A stretch of 64,000 bases of DNA from Gordionus sp. m RMFG-2023 (lineage: Eukaryota > Nematomorpha > Gordioida > Chordodea > Parachordodidae): positions 50,734,569-50,798,568 of the forward strand of contig NC_088776.1 of assembly GCF_954871325.1 (NCBI RefSeq), given 5' to 3'. A model generated the notes under the pieces. It searched no databases, was not told where the DNA came from, and saw nothing but the letters and a program-made list of their open reading frames with translations. Position 1 is the stretch's first letter. The number at the start of each line of letters is the position of its first letter. A program made the translations under genes and the position numbers. Below are positions 34,176 to 46,600 of the stretch, piece after piece.

Positions 34176-37145
34176 AAAATATGGCAATATGTTAAACCCT
34201 ACCCGGATGATGCTATTAGTACTTATGTATAGTTTTATATATTATGAATTATAATGTTAAATACTTATAGCATTTTTTATTTTTCTTAATCTCATTTTTA
34301 TACCAATAATTTTTCATTATACATTTCAACAAAATGGTTGGATTGTTAATTTTATTAACATTTCATATAATATATCTCCCATTTAAAATTATTCAGCGTT
34401 ATTTTAATTTATATATATATGATTTGCATTATAGGATATTAATGTTCAATATACATATTTTTTATTAAAATTAGAATTTATATCATCCACTCACAAAATA
34501 TATGCTCAAATTTTATATTATTAAAACATCTTTATTTACACTAAATAAATATAGTTCATAGATTGCATAATCAATTAATTTTTATACCATATAGCATGAT
34601 TTGCATTATAGGATATTATAATGATCAATATACGAATATTGTTTTATATTAAAATTAGTATTTATGTTATCTACTCATAGAATATAGGCTCAGTGCTATA
34701 AAACTTTTATTATAACAGCATTTTATATATATATATTAAATAAAATACAATTGTATTATATCAAAAAAGTATATAATTTTAAATGTTACATAATAAATTA
34801 ATTCTCATCCAATATATCGAATCGGCCCAATATTTTAAACTTTTTAAATATATAATTTAAAACATAAAATATAAAACACTTGATTTAAAAATAATTAGAG
34901 ATATTTCAAATATTGAACATAAAATAAATAAATTCTAAAAGATTTAAATCGACGGGGAATCACATTTATCTTTTATTTGACAATAGGTCAAAATTTAGTC
35001 CTTTATATTATGGATGCCAGAAATCAACTTTAAGAAACCTAATTTTATTTTGATCTAAGGTTATTTTGAGATGTTCTATTATTTATATATATGTTGGTGA
35101 AGTATATATTTATTATCTTTTACTATACTTGTAATTGGATCATATTTGTAATCTAGATTACATAATTTCTAATTTGTCTTAGTGCCCAATTAAAAATATT
35201 TTCAACATTTATATTTGTTTAAGGCCTTAATAAATTAATTCTGCTAGCTTGAAGGGTTTTATATTTTCTCACAAATTGTATTTATGTGCACAATAAAAAA
35301 ATGTAATCCTGTTATATGAGAGTTTTTTGTGTAATATTATTATATAATTAAAAAAAATTCCTAGAAAAGTAAAATAGTATATAAATTTTTTATGTCTAAT
35401 CACAATCCGCATAGTAGCTTAAACCTTAAACATATGCTTTTGAAATGGATGTTCCGTGTTCGATACTGGTAGATGGCAAAACATTACATTATATAGTCAA
35501 ATTTTAATGCGTTAAGATGATACCAAAACGTTCATTTATTTATGAAGATTATGTATATTAGATGTGTATATAATATTTAATGATTTTTACTTTTTGCATC
35601 TATTATAATAATTTAATAAGTATGAAATACACTATCTAAAATAATTTATCAAAGGATATTATTTTATTTTAAATATGTACTTTTTTTTATTTAAGATATT
35701 TTATAATTTTTTCTAAAATTTATATACAGCGTTTATAAATGGAAGGGAGGGGGTAGGGGCATTTTGAGAAGCTAGGCTAGGGTTATAATAGTGAGAGTTA
35801 TCAATTTATACATGAAGCCAGGGTTGTGTATTTGACCAATAATATGGTCAAATATAAATTAATGTTTTTTAAGACATTAACTTTATTTTATATATAATAA
35901 TAAAATGAATCTATAATATTAATTTTATAATATTTTTTAAATTCATTGTCATTCATTAACTAATATTTCGCTCATGACAGTCTTGTTTTGATTCAAATAT
36001 CATTTTCTTTAATATTTTATATACAATTTTCATGTTAAGATTTTCAATCGATTGCTGTTTTAGTAAGAATAATAACCTAAAGAACAAGTATAAATTTAGC
36101 AAACCTGGATAATTTGCTAAGGGATGACAGGAAAATGAGACCTATAAAGCAACATATCCCAACAAATTGAAAAAAAATAATGTAATTTTTTTTCAAATTT
36201 TTTTCAATGTTCTAAATAAATTAAAATCTTAATCAGGAATGCTCTCAAATAATCCTCAAAATATAATTTTTATATAACTTTAGGGCCAAATTGAGGCTTG
36301 AATTTCTTTTCTACGTTATTTTTAGATTTGCTACTTAGCTTAATCTGTCATAATCACTAGTTTGACAAATGTATTTAATTTATAGGAGGGGTCATATAAG
36401 GATTTGGAATTTTGCGATATATGTTTTTAATCATTGGGATTAAGATAAGATAATAAATAATTGCGTATACTAGCTTTAATCATCGCATACCAAAATCTCT
36501 ATTATAGTTAGGAGACTACTCCTAAATAAATCCTAAGTGACATTGTCTACCCCTTTAAATTTTTATATTCGAACTCTTTTATTCCGCAAGCTTGTTCATC
36601 TTTTATCACAAATTTTATATAACCCTATGTTTAAGCTCAACTTTCCCCGAGTATTTGTCACCCTCCCCGAATATCATTTATATAAAAAAGTATAAAATAT
36701 ATAATTTTTTAATAAATTAAATCCTATAATAAGAACCAATAAAGAGGAACAAAATGAATACAAATTTTAAGTTTTAGATAAAAAAATTTTTTAATTTTAT
36801 TTATAATAAAAGATAATTTCTAAGGGTTATCTTATCCTGATAGCTTATTTTTTTTTATATATACAGAAAAAGTTATAATTAATTCTTGATAATTATATAA
36901 AACCTGATTAGTGTCATAAAACATTGCATATTTTTTAAAAAAACTTTTAGTATTAATCATAGAAAAAATTTAACTTCCCCTTTTCTTAAAACATACAATA
37001 TGGCATTAACCTTAATTTAACAAAATCACGTTCTTATATAACAAAAAATTTTTTTTTAAGGATTCTAATAATTTATTATTTTATAGTATAATAGTAATAT
37101 ATTAAAATTTTAAACATGGCAAATTCATAGCCTATAAATATATTT
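34176..37145. other. 3-kb spacer between Argonaute and tetraspanin genes
   Basis: No coding region recognised. It should contain the Argonaute 3' untranslated region at the left and the tetraspanin 3' region at the right (its CDS is on the minus strand). A degenerate tandem duplication lies at 34415-34780. A G-rich patch is near 35742-35762. Confidence 0.5.
34415..34780. repeat. Degenerate tandem duplication, about 177-bp unit
   Basis: The string GATTTGCATTATAGGATATT occurs at about 34421 and about 34598. Each copy is followed by similar blocks (CAATATAC..AAAATTAG..ATTTAT.TYATC.ACTCA). Located just 3' of the Argonaute stop codon, so it could lie in the 3' untranslated region. Confidence 0.7.
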
Positions 37146-39470
37146 CTATGAGTTATCATTTGGTATATTATGTTGGTTGATATACATATATGGTGTATGA
37201 TAAGGGTTATAATATGGGAACCCAGTTGGAAGGGTAGAATTTAAAATCATATGAGGGTTTGATGGTGGAATAAACATTGGCGGATACATCATATAATGAG
37301 ATGAGGGTTGTAAATATTGGGAAGGTAGTGGAATAGGAACGTAGTGGTGAGAGCCATAATCGCTTTCAATCATAGAATATCCAGGGGGACATACAGGTAA
37401 AGTTGTATTTAATCGATCTGGAATTTTTGCCTTTGTAGAGTACGTGTCATGTTTGTTATCACCGCAATTTGATAAATGTGTCTTGTCCAAATGAGTGTTA
37501 GAATTATAGATTGCGGTATCCAGGCATCCTTCTGCCTCTCGCCTAGGACTGTTACTCTTATCTACACATTCTCCTTCTAGATACTCATTTTCGATATTGT
37601 CACATTTATAATTATACAATTTATATCCGTTACCATTTTTTACTTTTTGGTGGATTGTTTTAGTAGTTTGATTGACTTTTAAACGCTGATTTGTCATAGG
37701 CAATAAATGATTAGATGGTCCGTATTTAGGTATCTGATAAGGATTGTGGGGATTATTAAAAGAGTTTTGAAATTTGATGCTTTTGTAGGTATGTTCTCGA
37801 TTATCAGGTATCAGGTATGAGCTATTATTATCAGGGATTGCTTTTGATTGATTAACGGCACTGGCATTTGAGAAGTTTTTAGATTTTCTGATAATATGAG
37901 GTTGTTGCCTAGTTTCTGCATAGCAAACCTGCCCAGGAACCGTTCCTTGCTTCTCGCAGATGAAAACAGTTTCACATTCGTTAGTTCTGTTATTGGTGGC
38001 CGAGGTATACCTATCTCGTTTGGTATATTCCATATAAGGTTTACCCTTTCCTTGTTCGTCTTTCTTAGTAAACAAGCGATTACACCCTATGGGTAAACAT
38101 AGTTTGATCAAGGGATTTTTAAATATCCAACTCAAGATATTTGAAGAATACGACTGAGCAGAAGAACCACACAAATTATTTTTATCGCTTAGTGTGTGTT
38201 GATGTTCGTTCGCAGGATCAGTTTCGATCAACGGAGGCGTAATGTCATCATCTTCGTCATCGTTATAACAAAAGCGAGATTTGTAACCCGACTTGAACCA
38301 ATCGATTTCTTTCCACAAGATGGCTAAAAATATGGCTTTCATTAGCGACAGAAAACAATAGCCTATAATGAACAAATTATCGGCCGAAGAAGACATCCAT
38401 TGTCTAAGATCATGGCCGCAACCCTTTTTATTTATTGAAGAGTCTTCGTAATCATAAGGATTGCATATACCGTAAAAGCTTCTTTTAATCGATGTAGAAT
38501 CAAAATTTTTGGTCGCAATTCCACTATTTGACATTATCGGGGTCTTGCAACAACTGAAGGGTACTAAATTTCCATATAACATATGATTGTGGTGTCTGCT
38601 GTTAGTTTTATTTTGAAGATCGTAGCCGTTGTTATTTTTAAGTCTTTCTATATTAGACAAACTTTTACCTCTAAAAGAATCTCTGAACCAATATGTATTT
38701 ACAAAGTCTAGGGGTCTATAAAAGCCACAACATTCGTTTTGCATTTGTAGAGAATTCCAGGATTTTGTATATGTCGGATCTAACCCATATCTGTTTTCGA
38801 AATTGTGTTTTATTGCTTGGATCCAAGGAATGAATATATATGAAGCGGTAGTAGTGAAGTAAAAATATGTTACGGACGATAATATATTCCATTTTTGGTC
38901 TGATATATTATGAGGATCTGCCTTGATATTTGAATAATGAATATTAACTTTTGATGAGGTCAGTGATTGATACCTAAAGAGACAGTGAAATCTGAAAACC
39001 CACACCAATCCGATCACAATATCGCTTATCAAAAGTATTCCCAGCAATATGCAGTACAGTTTAAGACACCTGACTATAGACTTTTGCCTTTGCTTAAGTG
39101 ACTTATTCGAGTCATTAGAAGTCATCGATCCATTTCCATTGAAAGATCTTCTTCTAGCGATGCTATTCTCTGATGAGTTTTCTAATAAAGAGGATGAAGT
39201 CGGTGCTAAAAACACTGAAACCAATCCCAACATTTGGATAGGCCCAGCTTGTATGATCAAAACTATGCACCCATAAATCAAGGATGGGTCTTCCTTCCAC
39301 GAGAAAGGAAGCAATATAAAACTGGGGTCCTTGGCTATATGCGAAGCGAAAAGATAGAAAATCGAGACCGCAATCAATAGTAAAATGTTAGAGAAATGTA
39401 TCCATTTTTGGTAGGCGTAGCGATTGAATATATTTAATTTGCTTAGCGTATACACTATGATATTTCTCAT
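37146..39470 (-). CDS. Peripherin-like tetraspanin with a long C-terminal tail
   Basis: A single uninterrupted frame of 774 residues. Four membrane spans are visible: about residues 24-44, 63-89, 135-160 and 364-387. The large second extracellular loop (about 161-363) contains the tetraspanin CCG motif at 247-249, a PFSCC pair at 304-308, and further cysteines at 336 and 351. Seven or so loop cysteines and the FSCC context resemble the peripherin/ROM1 branch. That branch uses the loop to form disulphide-linked oligomers that bend membranes. Most such proteins are about 350 residues. Here about 385 cytoplasmic residues follow the last span: first acidic (NDDEDDD), then Asn/Ser-rich, ending in a Pro/Tyr-rich stretch with PPGY- and PPMF-type motifs. 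An insert of basic/Ser-rich sequence (about 100-130) lengthens the small cytoplasmic loop. No introns. Family call firm, subfamily less so. Confidence 0.85.
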   Translation of the reverse strand: MRNIIVYTLSKLNIFNRYAYQKWIHFSNILLLIAVSIFYLFASHIAKDPSFILLPFSWKEDPSLIYGCIVLIIQAGPIQMLGLVSVFLAPTSSSLLENSSENSIARRRSFNGNGSMTSNDSNKSLKQRQKSIVRCLKLYCILLGILLISDIVIGLVWVFRFHCLFRYQSLTSSKVNIHYSNIKADPHNISDQKWNILSSVTYFYFTTTASYIFIPWIQAIKHNFENRYGLDPTYTKSWNSLQMQNECCGFYRPLDFVNTYWFRDSFRGKSLSNIERLKNNNGYDLQNKTNSRHHNHMLYGNLVPFSCCKTPIMSNSGIATKNFDSTSIKRSFYGICNPYDYEDSSINKKGCGHDLRQWMSSSADNLFIIGYCFLSLMKAIFLAILWKEIDWFKSGYKSRFCYNDDEDDDITPPLIETDPANEHQHTLSDKNNLCGSSAQSYSSNILSWIFKNPLIKLCLPIGCNRLFTKKDEQGKGKPYMEYTKRDRYTSATNNRTNECETVFICEKQGTVPGQVCYAETRQQPHIIRKSKNFSNASAVNQSKAIPDNNSSYLIPDNREHTYKSIKFQNSFNNPHNPYQIPKYGPSNHLLPMTNQRLKVNQTTKTIHQKVKNGNGYKLYNYKCDNIENEYLEGECVDKSNSPRREAEGCLDTAIYNSNTHLDKTHLSNCGDNKHDTYSTKAKIPDRLNTTLPVCPPGYSMIESDYGSHHYVPIPLPSQYLQPSSHYMMYPPMFIPPSNPHMILNSTLPTGFPYYNPYHTPYMYINQHNIPNDNS

Positions 39471-42400
39471 TTTAAAAAAAATAAAGTAGCTTTAACTTAT
39501 TTAAAAAATTGGAAATTATATTATTGACTTTGAAAAAGAATTTTTTAAATTTCGGAATGCTGAAAATATTTAGTTTATTTTTAAAACAAGTTACAACTTT
39601 TAAAAATTATTATATAAATATTATTTTTTTTTTTATAATACATAAATAATTATATGATATAGTAAAAGGTATTATATTTTTTATAAATAACCACTTCACG
39701 AATTATTTTATTTAAAATTTCAACAAAAATATTTATTTTTTTTATATTAAAAACGTGTGAACAAAAGTTTTTATTTTCCCAGTGTTCCATAATTACTTTC
39801 CCCCATTTTTTTTTTCTATTATAAAAGTAAATTTTCATTATAAAAAAACTTACTTCTAAAATATAACCGTTTTTATAACAATTACGCACCTTAAAAAAAA
39901 TATATAAATTTTCACTAATTTCTTTTGATAAAATATTTTATTTATTATAATTAATAACCATAAAATATTAATAAATGAAAATGACAATAAAATATATAAA
40001 TATTTTATTTTTTTCATACTATGAGTTTTGTAGTTTACTTTTGTATAATACCATCAATTGGAAGATTAAGGTGTACATTTTTTAAATTATATTTATTACC
40101 TGAAGTTATACTTAAAATTAAAATTATGGAAATGTAAAATATATGAATATTAGTCTTGAAGCTCACTTAATATATTTTTTTTAAAAAAATGTATTTTTTT
40201 AAAATGGATCTTCTTTCTTGTTTTTTAATATAAAAGGATAAATATTTATTGGATAAACTTTAAATTGTTTAAAAATGCCATCTTGAATTCTTTAAAAAAA
40301 TATAATTATCGATGAGATTGAAAATTTGATTATAAATATAACGTGTTAAAACTTGAATTACAACAAATATAAAAAAAGGTATTTATTCTTCATAAGAAAA
40401 TAATTTTTATCGCCATATTATAATTGCAGGTAACAAGCGAGTGCGTAAGTACATAAAATAAAAATAATCTCATCGAACTTTTAGAGAGGATTGTAAGTAT
40501 TATGAAGTAGGTAAGTAAATAATAAGAGGAGAGTTACTTTAATTTCCTTATATTTTAATGAGATCATAAAATGTTTCGATTTGTACTAAATTTTTCAATA
40601 AAATATTCATTTATAGTGGAGTTGTTTCTAAGATTTTAATTTTTCTATTATTAAAAACAAAAAGGAATCATTAAAATTTAAGGATATGATAAAATGACAA
40701 TGTATCGGTAAAACCCTGATTCAGTTCATCTTGAAAAAGTGTCATCATAAAAATAATTCTTGGTAATTATAAGGTAGCATAACAACTCCCATATTTAAAC
40801 TTTTCTAATAATTTGGCTATATTATTTAAATAATAAAATGATTTTTTTTAAAACATTCTTCCATTTTTTGTAGGCCTAGAAAGAATGAAAGATTATGATT
40901 TCGGGGTGCCACCTCACAGTTAATAAAAGTAAAGGGTTTAATTTATTATTTAAAAAAATCTAATTTACGAAGTAAATTATATAGAATAAAGATGTGTTAT
41001 AACAAGTCCTGAAGTAATTGAGGACACGAAAATAAATAATTGTAAAGTAATAATATTTGGTCAACTTCTTGCAAATAAAACTTTTTATATTTAGCATTTG
41101 ACATAAGTAAAAAAAGAAACGTTATATTATATTGTATTCAATTTAACTTTTGTTGTGTATACAATACAATTCATGTATAATTTACTAAAACAAATATTTA
41201 ACTTTGATTTATATATATTTTTTAATGAATGCAACAAATATTCACTCATATTTTTATGTAAAAAAAAATAAAAACTTAATCAATAAATCTATTAATTTAT
41301 ATCAAACACACCTGTTATCCATAATTGCGAAATAATAATTTGTAAGGCTTATATATTTTAAAGAGAGATTCTTATCATTCCTAATTTAATTTTTCATTTA
41401 ATACATTAATTAAAATAAGATTAAAAAAAATATTATAGAAAAGATCAAAATCAATTATCTGATGTGCTTTATTTTAGGTCCAACTTTAATCTCTAATTTA
41501 AACTCAGATCAAATCAAATTATAGCCAAAATAGTAAGCCACTTCGTTATGGCATAAAACAACTTTAAATGTTTCATTAATGTGTTTAAAATGAAATCATG
41601 TAAAATTGTGTATTATGTTGCTGACCGGCAAGTAAATTAAAAGTAAGTCGCGATTATGATCGAATCGATTTGGTATAAACGGATATCAAACTCAGTTATT
41701 TAGTTTTGTAAAATTGAAGCACAATAACAAATCACATCCTTTTAGGCAAAATCATATTTAAAAACTAGCTTAACAAATTATATTACTATTTTCCAATTTT
41801 TACATCATTTATTAAGTTTTTTTAAATTCAGAAAAAAAAAATCTGATTTATAAATTTAAAACAATAAGATATTACACATAAATACATATTTACGTTCATT
41901 GCCTTGCAGGTAACATACATAATTACAAAAAAATAATAATTTGTCAATAGGGTGATATTTCGATGGCTGCCACGTAAATTTATCCCCTATATATAAAAAC
42001 GACAAATCAAATAGCGGCGTCTTTTATGATAAAATAAATTTGGCTCCAAACATTTTTATTTACAAGACGTAATTAGTTTCGCCGGTATCTGAAACTGAAT
42101 ATAAAGATCATCTTAATTTAATCTACATTGATTTAGCTGGACTGTATTTGGGCTAATAATGAATAGATTATTTTTCTGGCATAAGTTGGGTTGGATTTAT
42201 GAATATTTTTGTTGCAATCTTGTTAATTAGTAATATAAAATAAATCATGTTTGATTTTGATTGTATTAATTTTTATAATTTTGTTTCATTTTTAGTATAT
42301 TTCTTATATACATAAAATACTTAAATGAATAAAAAATTGATATTATTTTTATATTTTGATGTAAGAGTCGAGTTTGGGAATATGAGATTTATTTTATGTT

Positions 42401-42718
42401 CGGATTGGGTCTGGAAAATGTTTTTCTCCTAATAGATTTGGATAAGTCGACAAAATTTGTCTTCTGCAAGTTTTAGTTCGTGAAATGTATTTTTTTTTGA
42501 AATTTATAAATAGTGATATTTTTGTGGAAAAGACATTATTTCTTAAATATATACTAATCGTAGCTAAACGAGGTGAAATACTAACCTATATATCTAATAT
42601 ACCTTCGGTCATCCTATATTTCATATCATGGGCACTTATTTCAAAATTATTTTTAAATGGGGGAAAAAATATTTAAATTTTATTTTTCTGGTTATTTGTA
42701 ACTTTAGAAGAGCCATAT
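39471..42718. other. AT-rich spacer upstream of the tetraspanin gene
   Basis: No gene recognised. The part next to 39470 presumably includes the tetraspanin promoter. Short frames here are low-complexity and look spurious. Confidence 0.45.
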
Positions 42719-42836
42719 ATTTCTGATCTGCATCGGTCCTAATTTTTCAAGTCCGACCCTTTTTAAAAAAATTTATGCCGGCCCGGCCTGAATTTATATA
42801 AAAATAATTAGGGCCTACTTTTGCAGATCTCTTCTA
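42719..42836. mobile_element. Short MITE of the TAGAGATCTGCA / GGCCCGG family
   Basis: Ends TTCTGATCTGCA and TGCAGATCTCTT are near-inverse, and the interior contains GCCGGCCCGGCC. Flanks CCATATAT and CTATATAT match at seven of eight positions, suggesting an 8-bp hAT-type duplication. Related to the larger copy at 54320-54799. Confidence 0.65.
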
Positions 42837-42859
42837 TATATTACAATTATCTTACCAAG

Positions 42860-43075
42860 TAGTGTTGTTAAACGGCGCGTTTTGAGCCGATTTTTAAAAA
42901 CGGCTAACTCAATATTTTATCCAGAAAAATATTACGCAAGCCTGAAGATTTTGCTCACAGAAGGAACAAGACATATATTATCGAAATCTCGAGATTCAGA
43001 TAATATTTTTCTGGCTAAAATATTGAGTTAGCCGTTTTATAAAATTTGCTCAAAATGAGCCGTTTAACAACACTA
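42860..43075. mobile_element. Foldback MITE, best-preserved copy of the TAGTGTTGTTAAA family
   Basis: 216 bp. It starts TAGTGTTGTTAAACGGC and ends GCCGTTTAACAACACTA, an exact inverse. The inner arms (CGGCTAACTCAATATTTT and its inverse) pair too, so nearly the whole element folds. Flanked by TACCAAG on both sides (42853-42859, 43076-43082). Confidence 0.88.
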
Positions 43076-43651
43076 TACCAAGAAATACGAATTATATATT
43101 TTTTTTAAAAAAAAGAATTAATATCAACTAATTCGTGCGAAAATATTTGCAAATATTCAAATAAATCGATTTGTTTTTAGAGGTTATAGACTTAAGATAA
43201 AAGAAAAACAAAATTTACCCTTTAACTTGATAATTTACAGTGATAATTTCTTTCCCATAAAATAATGATAATATTAAAAATGTTGTGTTTTTTTTTCAAA
43301 CAAAAAATTTTCCCATATTATCTATTCATAAAAATTAATTATCGAGTTATTATTTCGGTATCATGCCAAGCAAAATAAATTACTTCATAACATAACAAGG
43401 CATTCAACAGAATACATAAATTTTCTTATATTTTATTTAAACATTGTCTTGGTAGTAAAATGTTTAGATGGCCCAAAACCTTATTAATTTAATACATTTT
43501 ATTATGTATAAAAAAAATTTGAATGAAGAAATTGTTACAATCGTCATCTTTAAATCGAACTGTTTTTAACAATTGTGTTGATAATTACAAAAAATTAAAT
43601 TAGTTCGCATTTATAGTAAATCTCATCCTTTGAATTATTCGAAGAGCAGAT

Positions 43652-46600
43652 CTAAAGCCAGGTATCCTCCAAAAATCTTTTCTCTTCTTGCATCATCTTG
43701 ACATATTTATCGCATTCCAACGGTGTCCAATCTGAAAATAAACGATGAATTGATTAAAAATTTTGAAAAATGGGAAAAATAAAATAATTTTTTTTAAAAG
43801 TTTAGAAATAATATTATATACCATGCAAATGCATCATAAAAAATAGCATGAAATATAGTAAAATAAAAAATGAAAATATTCGATTAAAATATACTTGATA
43901 GCAGCAAACGTGTGGGGGTTTGATAAACAAAGTATCACTTTTTAGAAAATTTTTACTTAAAATCTCCTTACCAAAGAACCATAAACTGATAAAGTTTAAC
44001 AAATTTTTGCAATGTTCCATGTAAAGCTTTCTCTCTTTCTTTCTTAATTTGAAGGGAAAATATTATTCTAATTTTCTTATTTAAGAGCTAGTTTCCATGT
44101 AAATATATTTTTTTAAAAATGGAGTATATAGGATCCGAAAAAAAATCTATTAAATTAACACGAGCAGGTCCGCGGACTACTTATTAGAATTCTTAGTAAT
44201 AATCTAAAACGCTCACTGAAAGGTTAAAGTTTAAAACTCACCAAGGAAAGAAAGAAAGTTAAAAAAGAAGGAATTCTCTTTTCTTTTCCGGAAATTTGAG
44301 ATGGTAACATAAAATAAATATATTTAAGAGAAAACAAATTTTAAATCTTTTGTAGCTAAATTTTTCTTTAAAGTACAAAAGTACAATAAATAAATTTTTA
44401 AACTTTTAGGATATTTATAATAAAATAAAAAGAAAATTTTATTTATTTTTGGTGAAAATGGAAATTATAATGTATGTGATAAAAACAGATTTAATTGTCA
44501 AATATATATATGTTGTCTTCTAGCTACATTTAATTTAATCATCTTTGATGAAAGCTACTTCCCCCAATGGGGTTTTAGGAGATGGATAGATGAAAAAACA
44601 TGCCCAACACGTCTAAAATATGTATCGATTCATTTTTTTTTCAGACTTACTTTAAAAATGACGATAAGCTTAGGTTGAAAAAAAATCCGAGGCGTGCATT
44701 ATCACTAACATAAATGATGCGTGACAAGTTAGAATTTCGAACCCAATTTGATGGGGGGGGGGAATTCATGTCAAGACAAGGAACCCCCCCCCCCCCCACC
44801 GAAAATAAGTTTACATTTAAAAAAATGCAGACATTATTATTTTAATAAAATAAGTAAGGCGTTTAAAAAAATTGAAAGCCTCACGCGCTGCGTGAGACAC
44901 GGAAAGTTATATTAAAAATAAACTGAGTTTGATCCAAAACAAAATTGGTAACCATATCCTATCGCTAAAAAACCATTCGTCACGTATATCGCAATTTAAG
45001 TAAACTATTCACACAATTTTGTCAGACATTTTTAGGCCCAACTCTATCTATTAAAATATTATACCGGCATTATTTTTTTTAAATATTTCATAACATTTTG
45101 CTAATCTTTGTCGATATACCGGTTTTTTGTGACCAATCTTTTCAGCGATTAATATATCACTAGCTTTTCAATTCATCTTTTTTGAATAGTGTGTTCGTCA
45201 TCAAATTTCGACGTCCCGTTATCTCTCCCGAAATTTGTAGCCATCACGCACTTCATGTCCTCACCTCTGGTTTCAACATGATCATTTAAAACATTTCCTT
45301 TTTTAATTATAATGGGTGCATGAATTTTGAATCGCGTTTGGGCGTAATGGACCTTTCTAAAAAAATCATCGTGCGTGAATAGAAATATTACGATTAACAC
45401 TGAAAATTTAATTTTTCATATTGTTTTTTAGGAAGAAAATCTTTTAATTTAATAACTAGAATATTACTTTTAAATTTAATTATTTTAGGAAAAGTATTTG
45501 AAAACTAAATAATAGCATTTTCTAACGGAGGCCTACCCTAGGAGTCTCCAACCCTAATATTTATTTTTCTTGAATAAACCATTAGAATTTTTCAAAAATA
45601 TCTTAATAAAGTTAGTAAGAAAAACTTTGTAGGTTCCAGTTAAATCAGCTTCCAGTGAACGATTATTTTGTATAGACGTTTATAATAATCGTTTATAAAA
45701 AGATATATTAAAACACAATCAAAAAATTAAAAAACATGGGAATTCTTCATTTTAATAAAAAATTTCAATTTATAAACATGATAGTACAAAAATGTATATT
45801 TCCTTATTATCTCGTTTGTTAAATTGTGTCGAATTATGGAAATAAAAAATATGGCAGAATTATAATATAATATCTATTAAATAAAAACTTTAAAGGTAAA
45901 ATAGATTGCCGAAAGTGCAAAAATGTCACATATAATATGTTTCTTTTTTTTTACATGAAATACAGGTTATTCCAAGATAAATTTATAAAAATTAACTAGC
46001 TTATTTTTAATGTTTTAAATCTTGGAACCCTTAAATTTGCAGAGTTTTAAATTACTGGTGCCTTAGTTTTTTTTTTAAAAAAAATGTGGTTGCAAATCCA
46101 CTAAAAAAATGAGATTTAGACTATTATATCGTTACTTTTTGTAATTTTACAGGATATCAATTTTAAAAATTAAGTCTATTGTTTTTAATAGAATATTTAA
46201 CATTATATTGATCATAATTTAACTTATTTTATATATTTCTAATTTTTTTTTGTGTATATAGAATAATAGTATTATTATAAAAAATTGATTTATTTAAAAA
46301 AGTCATTTTTAAGAAATAAATAGTCTAATTCTCAGGCCACGATATGTGTGATTAATCAATAAATTACCGAGGTCTGGATAATCTTTAAGCATTCGAGAGA
46401 AACATTTCCTGATACTAGGGCTAAATCCCTTGGCATCGCCGCTCAAATAGATTATGGCGGTTTTGTTTAAAATTCTGGGCACCAAATCATTCGCGGAAGC
46501 GATTAGGTTATCTTGAATATATTTGGGAGCATTGTCTATGTCTAAACATAAAAAATAGATTAATAATGGAATTAACGTAGTTGTAGTTCGATTTAATAAA

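Noticed and set aside
39650-39889. Minus-strand frame of 79 residues upstream of the tetraspanin
   Set aside because: Low-complexity Lys/Ile/Asn/Tyr composition typical of AT-rich non-coding DNA.
43814-44020. Possible extra exon of the MTRR-like gene ending FISLWFF
   Set aside because: It can be spliced in phase to the last exon, but leaving it out joins KDYPDL to DWTPLECDKY, which fits the family length and order much better.
44754-44800. Rho-independent-like or functional G/C hairpin
   Set aside because: Homopolymer G and C runs recur throughout the window and are more simply explained as slippage tracts.
45173-45400. Minus-strand frame of 75 residues
   Set aside because: No recognisable family, no supporting splice context, and it lies inside an intron of the MTRR-like gene.
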